NCBI GenBank assembly: GCA_002377695.1
Contig: DFQH01000001.1
Span: 446,093-510,092 of the forward strand
Length of the DNA stretch: 64,000 nt
DNA from: Citromicrobium sp. UBA3494
GTDB lineage: Bacteria; Pseudomonadota; Alphaproteobacteria; Sphingomonadales; Sphingomonadaceae
Reading direction: 5' to 3'
Shown: in pieces, positions 25,626 through 36,002 of the stretch
Layout: the number at the start of each line of letters is the position of its first letter
Position numbering within the stretch: the stretch's first letter is position 1
The notes under the pieces: model-generated
What the model was told of the DNA's origin: nothing
The model's database searches: none
Seen by the model: the letters and a program-made list of their open reading frames with translations, nothing else
Translations under genes and position numbers: made by a program

Positions 25626-25669
25626 CGCGATACGCGCCCACCCCCGGCCCCTCCCGCAAGCGGGAGGGG
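25575..25669. repeat. GC-rich double-hairpin element at the rimM start
   Basis: Two 22-base hairpins with arms CCCCTCCCGC and its complement lie at 25575-25596 and 25648-25669; they are reverse complements of each other. The segments between them (GGGGTGGGCC... and ...CGCCCACCCCC) are also largely inverted, making a 95-base palindrome. The rimM ATG (25623-25625) lies in the central loop. The design matches the element inside trmD. Confidence 0.92.
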
Positions 25670-25680
25670 AGTGAGAGGCA

Positions 25681-26163
25681 TCAGCCCTCGGCCTTTTCTT
25701 CGCCGGCTTCTTCGGCAGGTGCTTCGTCGGCCTTCGCCTCTTCGGCCGGAGCTTCCGCAGCGGCGTCTTCAGCCTTTTCTTCCTCGGCCGGAGCTTCCTG
25801 GGCTGCCTTCAGCGCTTCGGCGGCTTCGGCTTCCTTGGCGGCCTTTTCTTCGGCGCGTTCCTTGGCCTTTTCGCCAGGCTCGGCCTTGTTCGGGTTGTTG
25901 CGCGCCGCACGCTCGCGGATGCCCGCGGCGTCGAGGAAGCGGGCGACACGGTCGCTCGGCTGCGCGCCGACACCCAGCCAGTAGCGGGCGCGGTCTTCGT
26001 TCAGGTTGACGCGGTTCTCGTCATCCTTGGCGAGCAGCGGGTTGTAGGTGCCGATCTGCTCCAGATAGCGGCCGTCACGCGGGTAGCGCGAGTCTGCGGC
26101 AACGATGCGGTAATAGGGGCGCTTCTTGGCGCCGCCACGGGAAAGTCGGAGTGCAATAGCCAT
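25681..26163 (-). CDS. rpsP: 30S ribosomal protein bS16 with long acidic tail
   Basis: The first 85 residues are standard bS16: [40 protein letters not shown] and [20 protein letters not shown]. It helps assemble the small subunit by binding 16S rRNA. A tail of about 75 residues rich in Ala, Glu and Lys follows, giving 160 in all against about 82 in E. coli; such tails occur in this bacterial group. It lies between ffh and rimM on the same strand, the usual order. Confidence 0.96.
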   Translation of the reverse strand: MAIALRLSRGGAKKRPYYRIVAADSRYPRDGRYLEQIGTYNPLLAKDDENRVNLNEDRARYWLGVGAQPSDRVARFLDAAGIRERAARNNPNKAEPGEKAKERAEEKAAKEAEAAEALKAAQEAPAEEEKAEDAAAEAPAEEAKADEAPAEEAGEEKAEG

Positions 26164-26199
26164 TTGGTTCGTCCTTAGGTTTTCGTCTGTCTGTTTCGG

Positions 26200-27690
26200 T
26201 TATTTCTTCGGGAGCAGTTTCTGCAGGTCGGGGGGAAGCTGGCTCATGTCCGGCATCTCGCCGTCCTTGCCGCCCAGCCCCGGGATCTGCGGCGCGCCCT
26301 TTCCGCCGCCCATGCCCGGCATGCCGCCCATTCCGCCGCCTCCGCCAAGCATCGCGGCGAGGCCCTTCATGCCGCCCATCTTCTTGATCTGCTTCATCGC
26401 GCGGGACATTTCCTGGTGCATCTTCAGCACCTTGTTCACGTCCTGCACCTGCGTGCCGCTGCCCGCCGCGACGCGCTTCTTGCGCTTGGCGTTGAGCAGT
26501 GCGGGATTGGCGCGTTCCTTGGCCGTCATCGATCCCATGATCGCGTCCATATGGACCAGCACCTTGTCGTCCATCCCGCTGGCCTGCATCGCGGCCTTGG
26601 CCTTCTTCATGCCAGGCATCATCCCCGCCAGCATGCCGAGGCCGCCCATGTTCTGCATCTGCCGCAGCTGCATGCGCAGGTCGTTGAGGTCGAACTGGCC
26701 CTTGGCCATCCGCTTGGCGAGCTCTTCGGCCTCTTCGACCTTGATCGATTCGGCGGCCTTCTCGACCAGCGAGACGACATCGCCCATGCCGAGGATGCGT
26801 TCGGCAACCCGGCGCGGGTGAAAGGCTTCGAGCGCGTCGAGCTTTTCGCCCACGCCTGCGAACTTGATGGGCTTGCCGGTGACCGCGCGCATAGACAGCG
26901 CCGCGCCGCCGCGCGCATCGCCGTCCATCCGCGTCAGGATCACGCCGGTCAGCGGCACTTCGTCGCTGAAGCTCTGCGCGACGTTGACCGCGTCCTGCCC
27001 GGTCAGGCTGTCGACAACCAGCAGCACTTCGGTCGGCGTCGCCACCGAAGCCACCGCCTTCATTTCCGCCATCAGCGCTTCGTCGACATGCAGGCGGCCC
27101 GCAGTATCGAGCAGAACCACATCGACATTGCGCAGCTTGGCGGATTCGAGCGCGCGCTTCGCGATCTCGACCGGCTGCTGTCCCTCGACGATCGGCAGCG
27201 TATCGACCTGCGCCTGCTCGCCCAGCACCGCCAGCTGCTCCTGCGCGGCCGGGCGATTGACGTCGAGCGAGGCCATCATGGCCTTCTTGCCGTGCTTCTC
27301 GCGGATCAGCTTGCCGAGCTTGGCGGTGCTGGTCGTCTTGCCCGAGCCCTGCAGGCCGACCATCATGATGACGACCGGCGGCTTGGCCTCGAGCGTCAGC
27401 GGGACATGGCCGTCCTCACTATCGGACCCGCCTAGCATCGCCACGAGTTCGTCGTTGACGATCTTGACGACCTGCTGGCCTGGCGTGACCGACTTGAGGA
27501 CGCTTTCACCGATCGCCTTCTCGGTGACCTTCTCGATGAAATCGCGTGCCACCGGCAGTGCGACATCGGCTTCGAGCAGCGCAATCCGCACTTCGCGCAT
27601 CGCATCGCGCACGTCCTGTTCGCGCAGGGCACCGCGCCCGCGCAAGCGGTCGAAGGTATTGCCAAGGCGATCCGACAGTGCGTCGAACAT
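26200..27690 (-). CDS. ffh: Signal recognition particle protein Ffh
   Basis: Ffh is the GTPase of the signal recognition particle; it binds 4.5S RNA and signal sequences and targets membrane proteins to FtsY. The 496-residue protein has the N domain, the G domain with GLQGSGKTTSTAKLG near residue 112, VLLDTAGRLHVDE and TRMDGDARGGAALS. The methionine-rich M domain follows (MRQ/MQNMGGLGMLAGMMPG and later QEMSRAMKQ). A glycine/methionine-rich end closes it. It starts the ffh-rpsP-rimM series. A tRNA-Ala gene lies 127 bases upstream. Confidence 0.97.
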   Translation of the reverse strand: MFDALSDRLGNTFDRLRGRGALREQDVRDAMREVRIALLEADVALPVARDFIEKVTEKAIGESVLKSVTPGQQVVKIVNDELVAMLGGSDSEDGHVPLTLEAKPPVVIMMVGLQGSGKTTSTAKLGKLIREKHGKKAMMASLDVNRPAAQEQLAVLGEQAQVDTLPIVEGQQPVEIAKRALESAKLRNVDVVLLDTAGRLHVDEALMAEMKAVASVATPTEVLLVVDSLTGQDAVNVAQSFSDEVPLTGVILTRMDGDARGGAALSMRAVTGKPIKFAGVGEKLDALEAFHPRRVAERILGMGDVVSLVEKAAESIKVEEAEELAKRMAKGQFDLNDLRMQLRQMQNMGGLGMLAGMMPGMKKAKAAMQASGMDDKVLVHMDAIMGSMTAKERANPALLNAKRKKRVAAGSGTQVQDVNKVLKMHQEMSRAMKQIKKMGGMKGLAAMLGGGGGMGGMPGMGGGKGAPQIPGLGGKDGEMPDMSQLPPDLQKLLPKK

Positions 27691-27817
27691 ACTACTCCAA
27701 ACTGCGCCTACCGCGGTAAACGCGAAAAACGCCGGCGGACGAAACCTCGTCGGCCAGCGTCGGGGCGGTGCCCCTTCTGAAACTCAATTCGGATAGTAAC
27801 ACTATCCTTGAAACCGG

Positions 27818-27893
<76 letters not shown>

Positions 27894-27973
27894 GGCCGGT
27901 TTTTGGCCCGCCTCTACGAGGTGGGCCGGGAGGCGCCCTTTAGAAAGCGCGCCTCCGCTTGGCAAGTGGAATA

Positions 27974-28309
27974 TCAGGTGTCGTCGCTATCGTCGTCGTC
28001 ACCCTTGGACTTTGCCACGCCCAGATCGTCGTCGCCGCCCAGATCCACCTCGTTATCGGGCGAATCATCGTCGTCGTCGACCTCGAGATCTTCCAGATCG
28101 TCATCGGCAAGGTCGCTGTCGGCTTCCTTGTCCTTCTTCTTCTTGTCCTCTTCCTCGAACGGAATCGGCTGCTTGGACTTCAGCACGGGCTCGGGCGTCC
28201 AGGTATTCTCGCATTCGATGCAAGTCACCGGGTCGTCGTTGCCCAGGTCGTAGAAACGCGTGCCGCACTTGGGGCAGGTGCGCTTGGTGCCCCATTCGGG
28301 TTTGACCAT
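27974..28309 (-). CDS. TIGR02300 family protein
   Basis: The 111-residue protein begins MVKPEWGTKRTCPKCGTRFYD and has a second CxxC in VTCIECENTW, forming a small zinc ribbon. A lysine patch and a long aspartate-rich tail follow. This is the TIGR02300 family of alphaproteobacteria, of unknown function. The ATG at 28309 fits the family; an upstream start would add a poor tail. As is common, it is divergent from aroA, with 167 bases between starts. Confidence 0.9.
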   Translation of the reverse strand: MVKPEWGTKRTCPKCGTRFYDLGNDDPVTCIECENTWTPEPVLKSKQPIPFEEEDKKKKDKEADSDLADDDLEDLEVDDDDDSPDNEVDLGGDDDLGVAKSKGDDDDSDDT

Positions 28310-28476
28310 GATGTATTCCTTGTTGCGGGCGATGTCGCGCGCGCTCGAGTGATTGGGTGTAGAATTCCGTGAGGGATGACTTGGGGCCAAGCGGCCGCCG
28401 AATCAAGAATGGCGCGCGCCTTGCCATGCACCTTTGTGGCTGTCAAAGCCCGGCTCCCTTCCAAGAAGACGACCGC

Positions 28477-29826
28477 ATGCCCCACACACCCTCTCCGCAG
28501 ACCTTCCGGCCCGCAGGCCCCTTGCGCGGTAGCATCGCCGTACCGGGCGACAAGTCCATCAGCCACCGCGCGCTCATCCTTGGTGCAATGGCGGTGGGCG
28601 AAACGCGGGTTTCCGGGCTGCTTGAGGGTGAAGACGTGCTGGCCAGCGCCGCCGCGCTGCGCGCGATGGGTGCGGATATCACCCGCGACGACGATGGCAC
28701 CTGGCATGTCCACGGCGTGGGCGTTGGCGGGCTGCTGCAACCCGCCAGCGCGATCGATTGCGGCAACAGCGGCACTTCCGCCCGGCTGCTGATGGGTCTG
28801 GTCGCCAGCCATGGAATCACCGTGAGCTTCACCGGCGATGCCAGCCTTTCGAAACGCCCCATGGGCCGCGTGATCGATCCGCTTTCGCTGATGGGCGCCA
28901 GCTTCACCGCCAGCCCGGGCGCCAACGGAACGCAATGTTTCCCGCTGATGCTGGAAGGCGCGCATCCGGCGGTGCCGATCACCTATCGCCTGCCCATGCC
29001 CAGTGCGCAGGTGAAAAGCGCGGTGCTGCTGGCGGGACTGAACACACCGGGCATCACCACAGTGATCGAGCCGGTGCCCACGCGCGACCATAGCGAGCGC
29101 ATGCTGCGCGGCTTCGGTGCCCAGCTGGACATCACGCAAGAGGACAGCGCGCGCATCATCCGCCTGACCGGCCAGCCGGAACTGCAACCGCAGGACCTGA
29201 CCGTGCCGGGCGATCCCTCTTCCGCCGCGTTCTTCATGGTCGCCGCGACACTGGTGGAAGGAAGCGACCTGACGATCCGCAATGTCGGCATGAACCCGAC
29301 ACGCGCCGGGCTGGTCGGCGTGCTGCGGGCGATGGGTGCGGATATCGAGGAACTGGAGCCGCGCGAAGTGGGCGGAGAGCCGGTCGCGGACCTGCGCGTG
29401 CGCCACGCGGCTCTGAAGGGGATCGAGGTCGATCCGGCAGTCGTGCCGAGCATGGTCGACGAATTTCCGGTGCTGTTCGTGGCCGCCGCTCTGGCCGAAG
29501 GCACCACGGTCACGCGCGGGCTGGACGAACTGCGGGTAAAAGAAAGCGACCGCCTCGCCACCATGGCTGCCGCGCTGGAAGCGGTCGGCATACGGGTGGA
29601 AGAGAGCGAAGACGGTCTTACCATTCACGGCACGGGCGGCGAGCCGCTGCGGGGCACCGCCAATGCCCGCATTAAGACACACCTCGACCACCGTATCGCG
29701 ATGAGCATGGCGGTCGCAGGCCTTGCCAGCCGCGACGGGGTGGAGGTGGACGATGTTGCGCCTATCGCGACGAGCTTCCCCCGCTTTGAATCCATGCTCT
29801 CAGCGGTTACCCCACGCCCCGCCTGA
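28477..29826 (+). CDS. aroA: 3-phosphoshikimate 1-carboxyvinyltransferase (EPSP synthase)
   Basis: The enzyme joins shikimate 3-phosphate and phosphoenolpyruvate in the shikimate pathway to aromatic amino acids. The 449-residue protein has [20 protein letters not shown] near residue 24, [15 protein letters not shown] near 92, [30 protein letters not shown] and later [13 protein letters not shown] and [14 protein letters not shown]. The ATG at 28477 is the start that matches relatives. It heads a run with small genes, cmk and rpsA. Confidence 0.97.
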   Translation: MPHTPSPQTFRPAGPLRGSIAVPGDKSISHRALILGAMAVGETRVSGLLEGEDVLASAAALRAMGADITRDDDGTWHVHGVGVGGLLQPASAIDCGNSGTSARLLMGLVASHGITVSFTGDASLSKRPMGRVIDPLSLMGASFTASPGANGTQCFPLMLEGAHPAVPITYRLPMPSAQVKSAVLLAGLNTPGITTVIEPVPTRDHSERMLRGFGAQLDITQEDSARIIRLTGQPELQPQDLTVPGDPSSAAFFMVAATLVEGSDLTIRNVGMNPTRAGLVGVLRAMGADIEELEPREVGGEPVADLRVRHAALKGIEVDPAVVPSMVDEFPVLFVAAALAEGTTVTRGLDELRVKESDRLATMAAALEAVGIRVEESEDGLTIHGTGGEPLRGTANARIKTHLDHRIAMSMAVAGLASRDGVEVDDVAPIATSFPRFESMLSAVTPRPA

Positions 29827-29851
29827 CCCCATCGAATTACGGACCACGATC

Positions 29852-30298
29852 ATGATTCGCCGCCTTCTCGTCCCCGCCCTCATGGCCCTCGCGGCCTGTT
29901 CGACGGCCGTTCAAGCCGCGACCTACGAACTGTTCCGCGACCCCAATTGCGGGTGCTGCGAGAAATGGGCCGACCATGTGCGGGACGAACATGAGGTCGA
30001 GATTCCCGAGGTGACCACGCAGGACATGGCGCAGGTAAAAACCGCCAACGGCGTGCCGCAGGATCTGTGGAGCTGTCACACTATGATCGTCGGCGGCTAT
30101 GTGATCGAAGGTCACGTGCCTGCCGCCGACATCGCGCGCCTGCTGGCAGAGCGCCCCGAGGGCGTCGAAGGGCTGGCCGTGGCGGGCATGCCGCTGGGCT
30201 CGCCCGGCATGGAGGCCGGCAATCGCAAGCAGGCTTATCAGGTCATCGCCTTCGGCAAGAAGGGCCGCTCCGTCTTCGCAAGCTATCCCGGCGCGTGA
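29852..30298 (+). CDS. DUF411 domain secreted metal-binding-like protein
   Basis: The 148-residue protein has a signal sequence (MIRRLLVPALMALAACSTAVQA, either cut after VQA or lipid-modified at the LAAC). The DUF411 pattern follows: FRDPNCGCCEKWADHVR, VPQDLWSCHTMIVGGYVIEGHVPA and AGMPLGSPGMEAG. Members often sit near copper genes, but no such genes are nearby here. It follows aroA by 25 bases, and its stop overlaps the next start (GTGA). Confidence 0.9.
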   Translation: MIRRLLVPALMALAACSTAVQAATYELFRDPNCGCCEKWADHVRDEHEVEIPEVTTQDMAQVKTANGVPQDLWSCHTMIVGGYVIEGHVPAADIARLLAERPEGVEGLAVAGMPLGSPGMEAGNRKQAYQVIAFGKKGRSVFASYPGA

Positions 30299-30567
30299 TC
30301 GACGGCCTCGACATATACAGCATCGTCGGCTTTGGCGGGATGGCGTGCATTATCGGCGCCTATTTCTACCTCACCGCCAGTGAGAAGCCGGACCCTTTCA
30401 TTCTGCACGGCACCAACCTGGCAGGCGCCGCGCTGCTGACGGTCAGCCTGGTGGTGCATACCAACCTTCCCAGCCTCGTCCTCGAAGGATTCTGGGCCGC
30501 GATTGCCATCTGGGGGCTCGGCAAAGCGGTGCGGGAGAGGCGTGCGCAAAAAGCCGGCCAGCCATGA
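30295..30567 (+). CDS. CBU_0592-like small membrane protein
   Basis: The 90-residue protein starts at a GTG overlapping the DUF411 stop. It has three hydrophobic segments (about 7-25, 38-54 and 58-75) with the style of the CBU_0592 family: VGFGGMACIIGAYFYL, LHGTNLAGAALLTVSLVV and NLPSLVLEGFWAAIAIWGL. The function of the family is unknown. It overlaps the next gene by 4 bases (ATGA). Confidence 0.78.
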   Translation: MIDGLDIYSIVGFGGMACIIGAYFYLTASEKPDPFILHGTNLAGAALLTVSLVVHTNLPSLVLEGFWAAIAIWGLGKAVRERRAQKAGQP

Positions 30568-30782
30568 TCAGACGGCGCATCATTGCGGGAGTACTGATCC
30601 TGATGGTCGCAGTCGGCTCGCCATTCTTCTGGCAGCTGGCCCAAGGCACTCGGGTCGATACCTACTCGATTATACAGAATTGTGCTGTCGGGGCGATCGC
30701 CCTCGCCGCGCTTCATTTCCGCTGGCGGAGCAATGAACGGCGACAGCTTACGCCAACACAGGCCAAGGACACGTTCTCATGA
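30564..30782 (+). CDS. Small two-helix membrane protein
   Basis: The 72-residue protein has a hydrophobic segment at about residues 6-25 and a second at about 37-52, with a basic end. No family is recognised. Its start overlaps the previous gene and its stop overlaps the cmk start, both by ATGA, so the gene is embedded in a translationally coupled chain. That chain supports its reality despite its small size. Confidence 0.7.
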   Translation: MIRRRIIAGVLILMVAVGSPFFWQLAQGTRVDTYSIIQNCAVGAIALAALHFRWRSNERRQLTPTQAKDTFS

Positions 30783-31402
30783 TTATCGCCGTCGACGGCC
30801 CCACTGCGAGCGGCAAGGGCACCATCGCCAGCTCGCTCGCCAAGCATTTCGGCCTGCCGCATCTCGATACCGGGCTGCTCTACCGCGCGGTAGGTCGGCA
30901 GGTGCAGCTGGCCGGGACGGACCCCGACAGCGAGGGCGATGCCCTTGCCGCGACCGATTTCCCCGACAGCCTGCTCGCCGATCCCGAGCTGCGCAGCGAG
31001 GTTTCGGGCAGCTTCGCCAGCCGCGTCTCGGTGCACCCGAAGGTGCGTAGCGCGCTGCTCGAACGCCAGCGCAGGTTCGCGCAACAGCAAGGCGGCGCGG
31101 TGCTCGACGGGCGCGATATCGGCACGGTGATCTGCCCCGATGCCGATGTGAAGCTGTTCGTCACCGCCTCGCTCGACGCGCGGACGGACCGGCGCTTCGC
31201 GGAACTCAAGGGCCAGGGCCGCGAGGTAACGCGCGAAGACGTACACGGGCAGATCGCGGCGCGTGACGAGCGTGACATGCAGCGCGAGGAAGCGCCGCTC
31301 AAGCCGGCAGCCGATGCGTATATCCTGGATACGACCGCGCTCGACAAGCAGGCCTCCATCGCCGCCGCAATCGAGATAGTGGAACAGACGACGGCGGGAT
31401 AA
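30779..31402 (+). CDS. cmk: Cytidylate kinase
   Basis: Cmk phosphorylates CMP and dCMP with ATP. The 207-residue protein opens with the P-loop IAVDGPTASGKGTIASSLAK and carries LDTGLLYRAVGR, VLDGRDIGTVICPDADVKLFVTA and REDVHGQIAARDERDMQRE, all family marks. The ATG overlaps the stop of the preceding small gene. rpsA follows after a 378-base gap, the usual cmk-rpsA order. Confidence 0.97.
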   Translation: MIIAVDGPTASGKGTIASSLAKHFGLPHLDTGLLYRAVGRQVQLAGTDPDSEGDALAATDFPDSLLADPELRSEVSGSFASRVSVHPKVRSALLERQRRFAQQQGGAVLDGRDIGTVICPDADVKLFVTASLDARTDRRFAELKGQGREVTREDVHGQIAARDERDMQREEAPLKPAADAYILDTTALDKQASIAAAIEIVEQTTAG

Positions 31403-31780
31403 GACCTGTCCTACAGGCACGCCGTATGGCACCCCCGGATGGATGAGACTGCCGCCGGCTTTCCCCCTCCCGCTGCCCTGCGGCCCGGCACGAAGGGCGG
31501 CTGAACCACCGGGCGGTTTTCACCCCATGACACTGTGTCAGGTGTGTCAGGCCCGGCGGCGGCGATCCCGAAATATCTTGCATTTCCGCGGGATCGGACG
31601 TAGTTGCGCGCCCGTTCTCGCATTCAATCGGAATCGAAGGACCCGTGCGGTGGCATACGGCCTCGTGCGGCAAGCGGCCCTCTTGCCCCGTAAGCCGTCG
31701 CAATCCTGCGCCGGAGACGGGTAAAGACCCCGGAAAAACCGGTGGCCGGTAGCAAATGTGAACTAGGAAAACCGAACCCT
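31403..31780 (+). other. Intergenic region between cmk and rpsA
   Basis: No gene is supported in these 378 bases. Short open frames have poor composition and no ribosome binding sites. The region should hold the rpsA promoter and leader, but no clear sigma-70 boxes stand out. It contains one copy of a 22-bp repeat also found upstream of trpA. Near the end, CTAGGAAAACC serves as the rpsA ribosome binding region. Confidence 0.6.
31529..31550. repeat. 22-bp repeat, copy 1 (upstream of rpsA)
   Basis: The sequence GACACTGTGTCAGGTGTGTC followed by AG is identical to that at 51445-51466. The similarity extends weakly upstream (CGGTTTTC.ACCCCA against CGTTTTTCTAACCCA). The 5' part is the palindrome GACAC-T-GTGTC, and GTGTCAGG is then partly repeated. 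Its role is unknown; it lies about 230 bases before the rpsA start. Confidence 0.85.
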
Positions 31781-33484
<1,704 letters not shown>

Positions 33485-33515
33485 GCCTGCCGCGCCTTCA
33501 GGCGTAATCATGAAG

Positions 33516-33550
33516 AGCCCCGCCCTCCCCACCGGAGCGGCGGGGCTTTT
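33516..33550 (+). terminator. Rho-independent terminator after rpsA
   Basis: A 9-bp stem pairs AGCCCCGCC (33516-33524) with GGCGGGGCT (33539-33547) and runs into TTTT. It lies 31 bases after the rpsA stop. Confidence 0.85.
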
Positions 33551-33582
33551 CGTATCCGCCGGTCGCGGGTAAGCTCGCCTGC

Positions 33583-33993
33583 ATGAAAGCGCGCTGTCAG
33601 TGCGGCCAGCTGAGGACCGAAATCCCGGAGGATGCTGCTAGTCTTGGCGCGCGGGTCATGTGCCATTGCAAAGCCTGCCAGCGGCGCACCGGATCGCCCT
33701 TCGGGATGATGGTCTATTTCCCCCGTGACGCCGTAACCCTCTCGGGCGAGGCCACCGAATACACCCGCATCGCGGACAGCGGGAACGAACTGACCCACGG
33801 CTTCTGCCCGACCTGCGGTACGCCCTTCTGGCTCACGACCTCGAAGCACCCGGGCGGCATCGGCATCGCCAGCGGCGCCTTCGATGGGTCGGACGCGGGT
33901 CCACCCCACCGGTCCGTGTTCGAGGAGAACCGGCACGACTGGATCGTGGTGCCCGAAACTGCGGAGCGTTTGCCGCGCGGGCGCAACGGCTGA
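33583..33993 (+). CDS. GFA (CENP-V) family protein
   Basis: The 136-residue protein shows the zinc-binding pattern of the glutathione-dependent formaldehyde-activating family: CQCGQL at the N-terminus, CHCKACQRRTGSPFG near residue 28 and FCPTCGTPFW near 73. Most members have no proven activity, and no formaldehyde dehydrogenase gene is nearby. It stands alone after the rpsA terminator. A second, unrelated-looking GFA gene lies at 50.7 kb. Confidence 0.9.
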   Translation: MKARCQCGQLRTEIPEDAASLGARVMCHCKACQRRTGSPFGMMVYFPRDAVTLSGEATEYTRIADSGNELTHGFCPTCGTPFWLTTSKHPGGIGIASGAFDGSDAGPPHRSVFEENRHDWIVVPETAERLPRGRNG

Positions 33994-34074
33994 CAGGCGC
34001 CTGACCTGTCGGAGCGCGCAGCCCGCGCTACACAATCCTTGTCTCGGCCCGGCGCCTCCCATAGCGTTGCGCAC

Positions 34075-34530
34075 ATGCAATCGATCAAGACAAGCGCCGC
34101 GCTCGCGGCCCTCTTCATCCCGTTCGCTCTTGCCGCTGCGGGATGCTCCGCCCAAACCGAAGACGCGCAGCCGGCCGCTGAGCCCGTTGCCGAGGAAACG
34201 CGCGCGCCCCTCAAGCTGGCGGGGCAGTACCGCGCGTTTCTCTACGAGCCCGATCACCAGGCGGCCACGGGCGGTCGCCACACCGAAGCGTGGCAGGTGC
34301 TGCGCGAGGACCGGGTGAATTTTCACGCGCGCGACGTCAGCCAGGCCGACGACCAGACCGATCCCGTGTTCGGCGAGGCGGCCAATCGGGAGCGGATCGA
34401 GGCGATGGTGGCCAATGGCAACCTGACCGAACAATCGGCACGCAAGATCGTCGAGCGCAATGTGCTGGTCGCGGTCGATATCTATACGCGCGACGGGGAG
34501 CCGGAACGGCTCGACGTCTCGGTTTACTGA
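34075..34530 (+). CDS. Predicted lipoprotein
   Basis: The 151-residue protein starts MQSIKTSAALAALFIPFALA and has a lipobox-like AAAGC at about residues 21-25. An Ala/Glu/Pro linker follows, then a small acidic domain containing LAGQYRAFLYEPDHQAATGG. The ATG at 34075 gives this signal. No family is recognised. It is 19 bases upstream of gloB on the same strand and may be co-transcribed with it. Confidence 0.75.
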   Translation: MQSIKTSAALAALFIPFALAAAGCSAQTEDAQPAAEPVAEETRAPLKLAGQYRAFLYEPDHQAATGGRHTEAWQVLREDRVNFHARDVSQADDQTDPVFGEAANRERIEAMVANGNLTEQSARKIVERNVLVAVDIYTRDGEPERLDVSVY

Positions 34531-34549
34531 GCACCTTTGCGAGGCCCCC

Positions 34550-35305
34550 ATGCTCCAGATCCACCAGTTCCCCTGCCTCAGCGACAATTACGGCTTCCTG
34601 CTGCACGATTCCGATAGTGGAGAAACCGCCGCCATCGATACGCCCGATGGCGCCGAGTATCTGAAGCAGGCCGAGGCGAAGGGCTGGCGGATCACGCATA
34701 TCTGGAACACGCACTGGCACCCCGATCACGCGGGCGGCAACAAGGCCATCATCGAGGCGACAGGTGCGAAGGTGATCGCGCCCCAGGAGGTGGAGAAGCT
34801 CTCGCCGATCGACCGTGTGGTGGCGCATGGCGACGAAGTGACGCTGGGCGAACACACGGCGCGGGTGATCGACGTGTCGGGCCACACAAACGGCCACATC
34901 GCGTTCCACCTGCCCACGGATGGCATCGCCTTCGTGGGCGACAGCGTCTTCGCGCTGGGCTGCGGGCGGATGTTCGAGGGCGAGCCGCAGCAGTTCTGGG
35001 ACAGCCTCGAACGGATCAAGGCTCTTCCCTCCGAAACCACGCTCTATTGCGCGCACGAATACACGCAGGCGAACGCGAAATTCGCGCTGCATGCCGATCC
35101 CGACAACGCGGCGCTGCAAGACTATGCGAAGGAGATCGAGGCCGCGCGCGCGAAGGACGAACCCACCGTGCCCACGCAGCTGTCGCGCGAGCTGGAGACA
35201 AACCCCTTCCTGCGTGCCGATACGCCGGAGATGCGGGAACGCTGGGGTGGCGAAACCCCGGCGGATACGTTTGCGAAGCTGCGCGCCGCGAAGGATTCCT
35301 TCTAG
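34550..35305 (+). CDS. gloB: Hydroxyacylglutathione hydrolase (glyoxalase II)
   Basis: GloB hydrolyses S-lactoylglutathione to lactate and glutathione, the second step of methylglyoxal detoxification. The 251-residue protein is a metallo-beta-lactamase fold enzyme. The metal motif THWHPDHAGGN lies near residue 56, with DVSGHTNGHIAFHLP, AFVGDSVFALGCGRMFEG and YCAHEYTQAN further on. The C-terminal helical domain has the NPFLRAD stretch of true glyoxalase II. It ends before the terminator shared with the ATP synthase operon. Confidence 0.95.
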   Translation: MLQIHQFPCLSDNYGFLLHDSDSGETAAIDTPDGAEYLKQAEAKGWRITHIWNTHWHPDHAGGNKAIIEATGAKVIAPQEVEKLSPIDRVVAHGDEVTLGEHTARVIDVSGHTNGHIAFHLPTDGIAFVGDSVFALGCGRMFEGEPQQFWDSLERIKALPSETTLYCAHEYTQANAKFALHADPDNAALQDYAKEIEAARAKDEPTVPTQLSRELETNPFLRADTPEMRERWGGETPADTFAKLRAAKDSF

Positions 35306-35368
35306 CGCTCGGTCTGCAGCCCTGCCGGGAGCGATAAGCCGTCCGAACCTGGCGCCTCACATACGAAA

Positions 35369-35390
35369 AGGCCCCGCAGAAGCGGGGCCT
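35369..35390 (-). terminator. Terminator between gloB and the F0 ATP synthase operon
   Basis: The 9-bp stem AGGCCCCGC/GCGGGGCCT has a 4-base loop. On the minus strand it is followed by TTTTCG and lies 25 bases after the atpF stop, so it ends the F0 operon. In the other direction the T-run is weak (CTCATAA), but it may also slow transcription out of gloB. Confidence 0.8.
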
Positions 35391-35414
35391 CTCATAACCA
35401 GTCGGGATACCCGA

Positions 35415-36002
35415 TCAAATTCCGGCGATCAGATCGTCCGCAAGCTTGCGGTCGGTTTCTGCGTCCAGATTCTCGCCGATCAGCTTGCGGCTGGCGGTCG
35501 CGGCTGCGAGCGCGGCCTTGGCGCGCACTTCGGCCACGGCTTCGCGTTCAGCGGCGGAAATCTTGTCCTGTGCCATGCGCTTGCGCCGTTCGACCAGCGC
35601 CTTGCTGTCGGCCTCGGCGCGGGTCAGGATCGCCTCGGCTTCGGCCTTGGCGCTTTCCAGCATGGCTTCGGCATCGCTTTCGGCATTGGCGATCTTGGCG
35701 GCGTATTCGTCGCGCAGCTGCTCGGCTTCGGAGCGCAGGCGCTTTGCCTCGTCCAGTTCCTCGCGGATGGCGGCGATCCGGTCGTCCAGACCCTTGCCGA
35801 GCGTCTTGTGGACCTTGCCCACGAAAATAGCGCCCAGCAGCAGAATGAGCATGGCGATCGACACCCACTGGTAGGGCGCCATGTAGAACAGTTCGGGCTC
35901 GACATGCTTGCCCGCGCCGTGATCGACTTCGGTATGCGTCTGCGTGGCGTCCCCGGTTGTCAGGGCTTCGGCCTCGGCCGGGATGGTCGTGGTGTCAGCC
36001 AT
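35415..36002 (-). CDS. atpF: F0F1 ATP synthase subunit b
   Basis: The 195-residue protein has a polar N-terminus and one membrane helix at about residues 45-65 (QWVSIAMLILLLGAIFVGKV). A long charged coiled coil of Ala, Glu, Lys and Arg forms half of the peripheral stalk holding F1. It overlaps the b' gene by 8 bases and is the last gene of the operon. The order a-c-b'-b is the alphaproteobacterial one, and the F1 genes are not in the window. Confidence 0.93.
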   Translation of the reverse strand: MADTTTIPAEAEALTTGDATQTHTEVDHGAGKHVEPELFYMAPYQWVSIAMLILLLGAIFVGKVHKTLGKGLDDRIAAIREELDEAKRLRSEAEQLRDEYAAKIANAESDAEAMLESAKAEAEAILTRAEADSKALVERRKRMAQDKISAAEREAVAEVRAKAALAAATASRKLIGENLDAETDRKLADDLIAGI

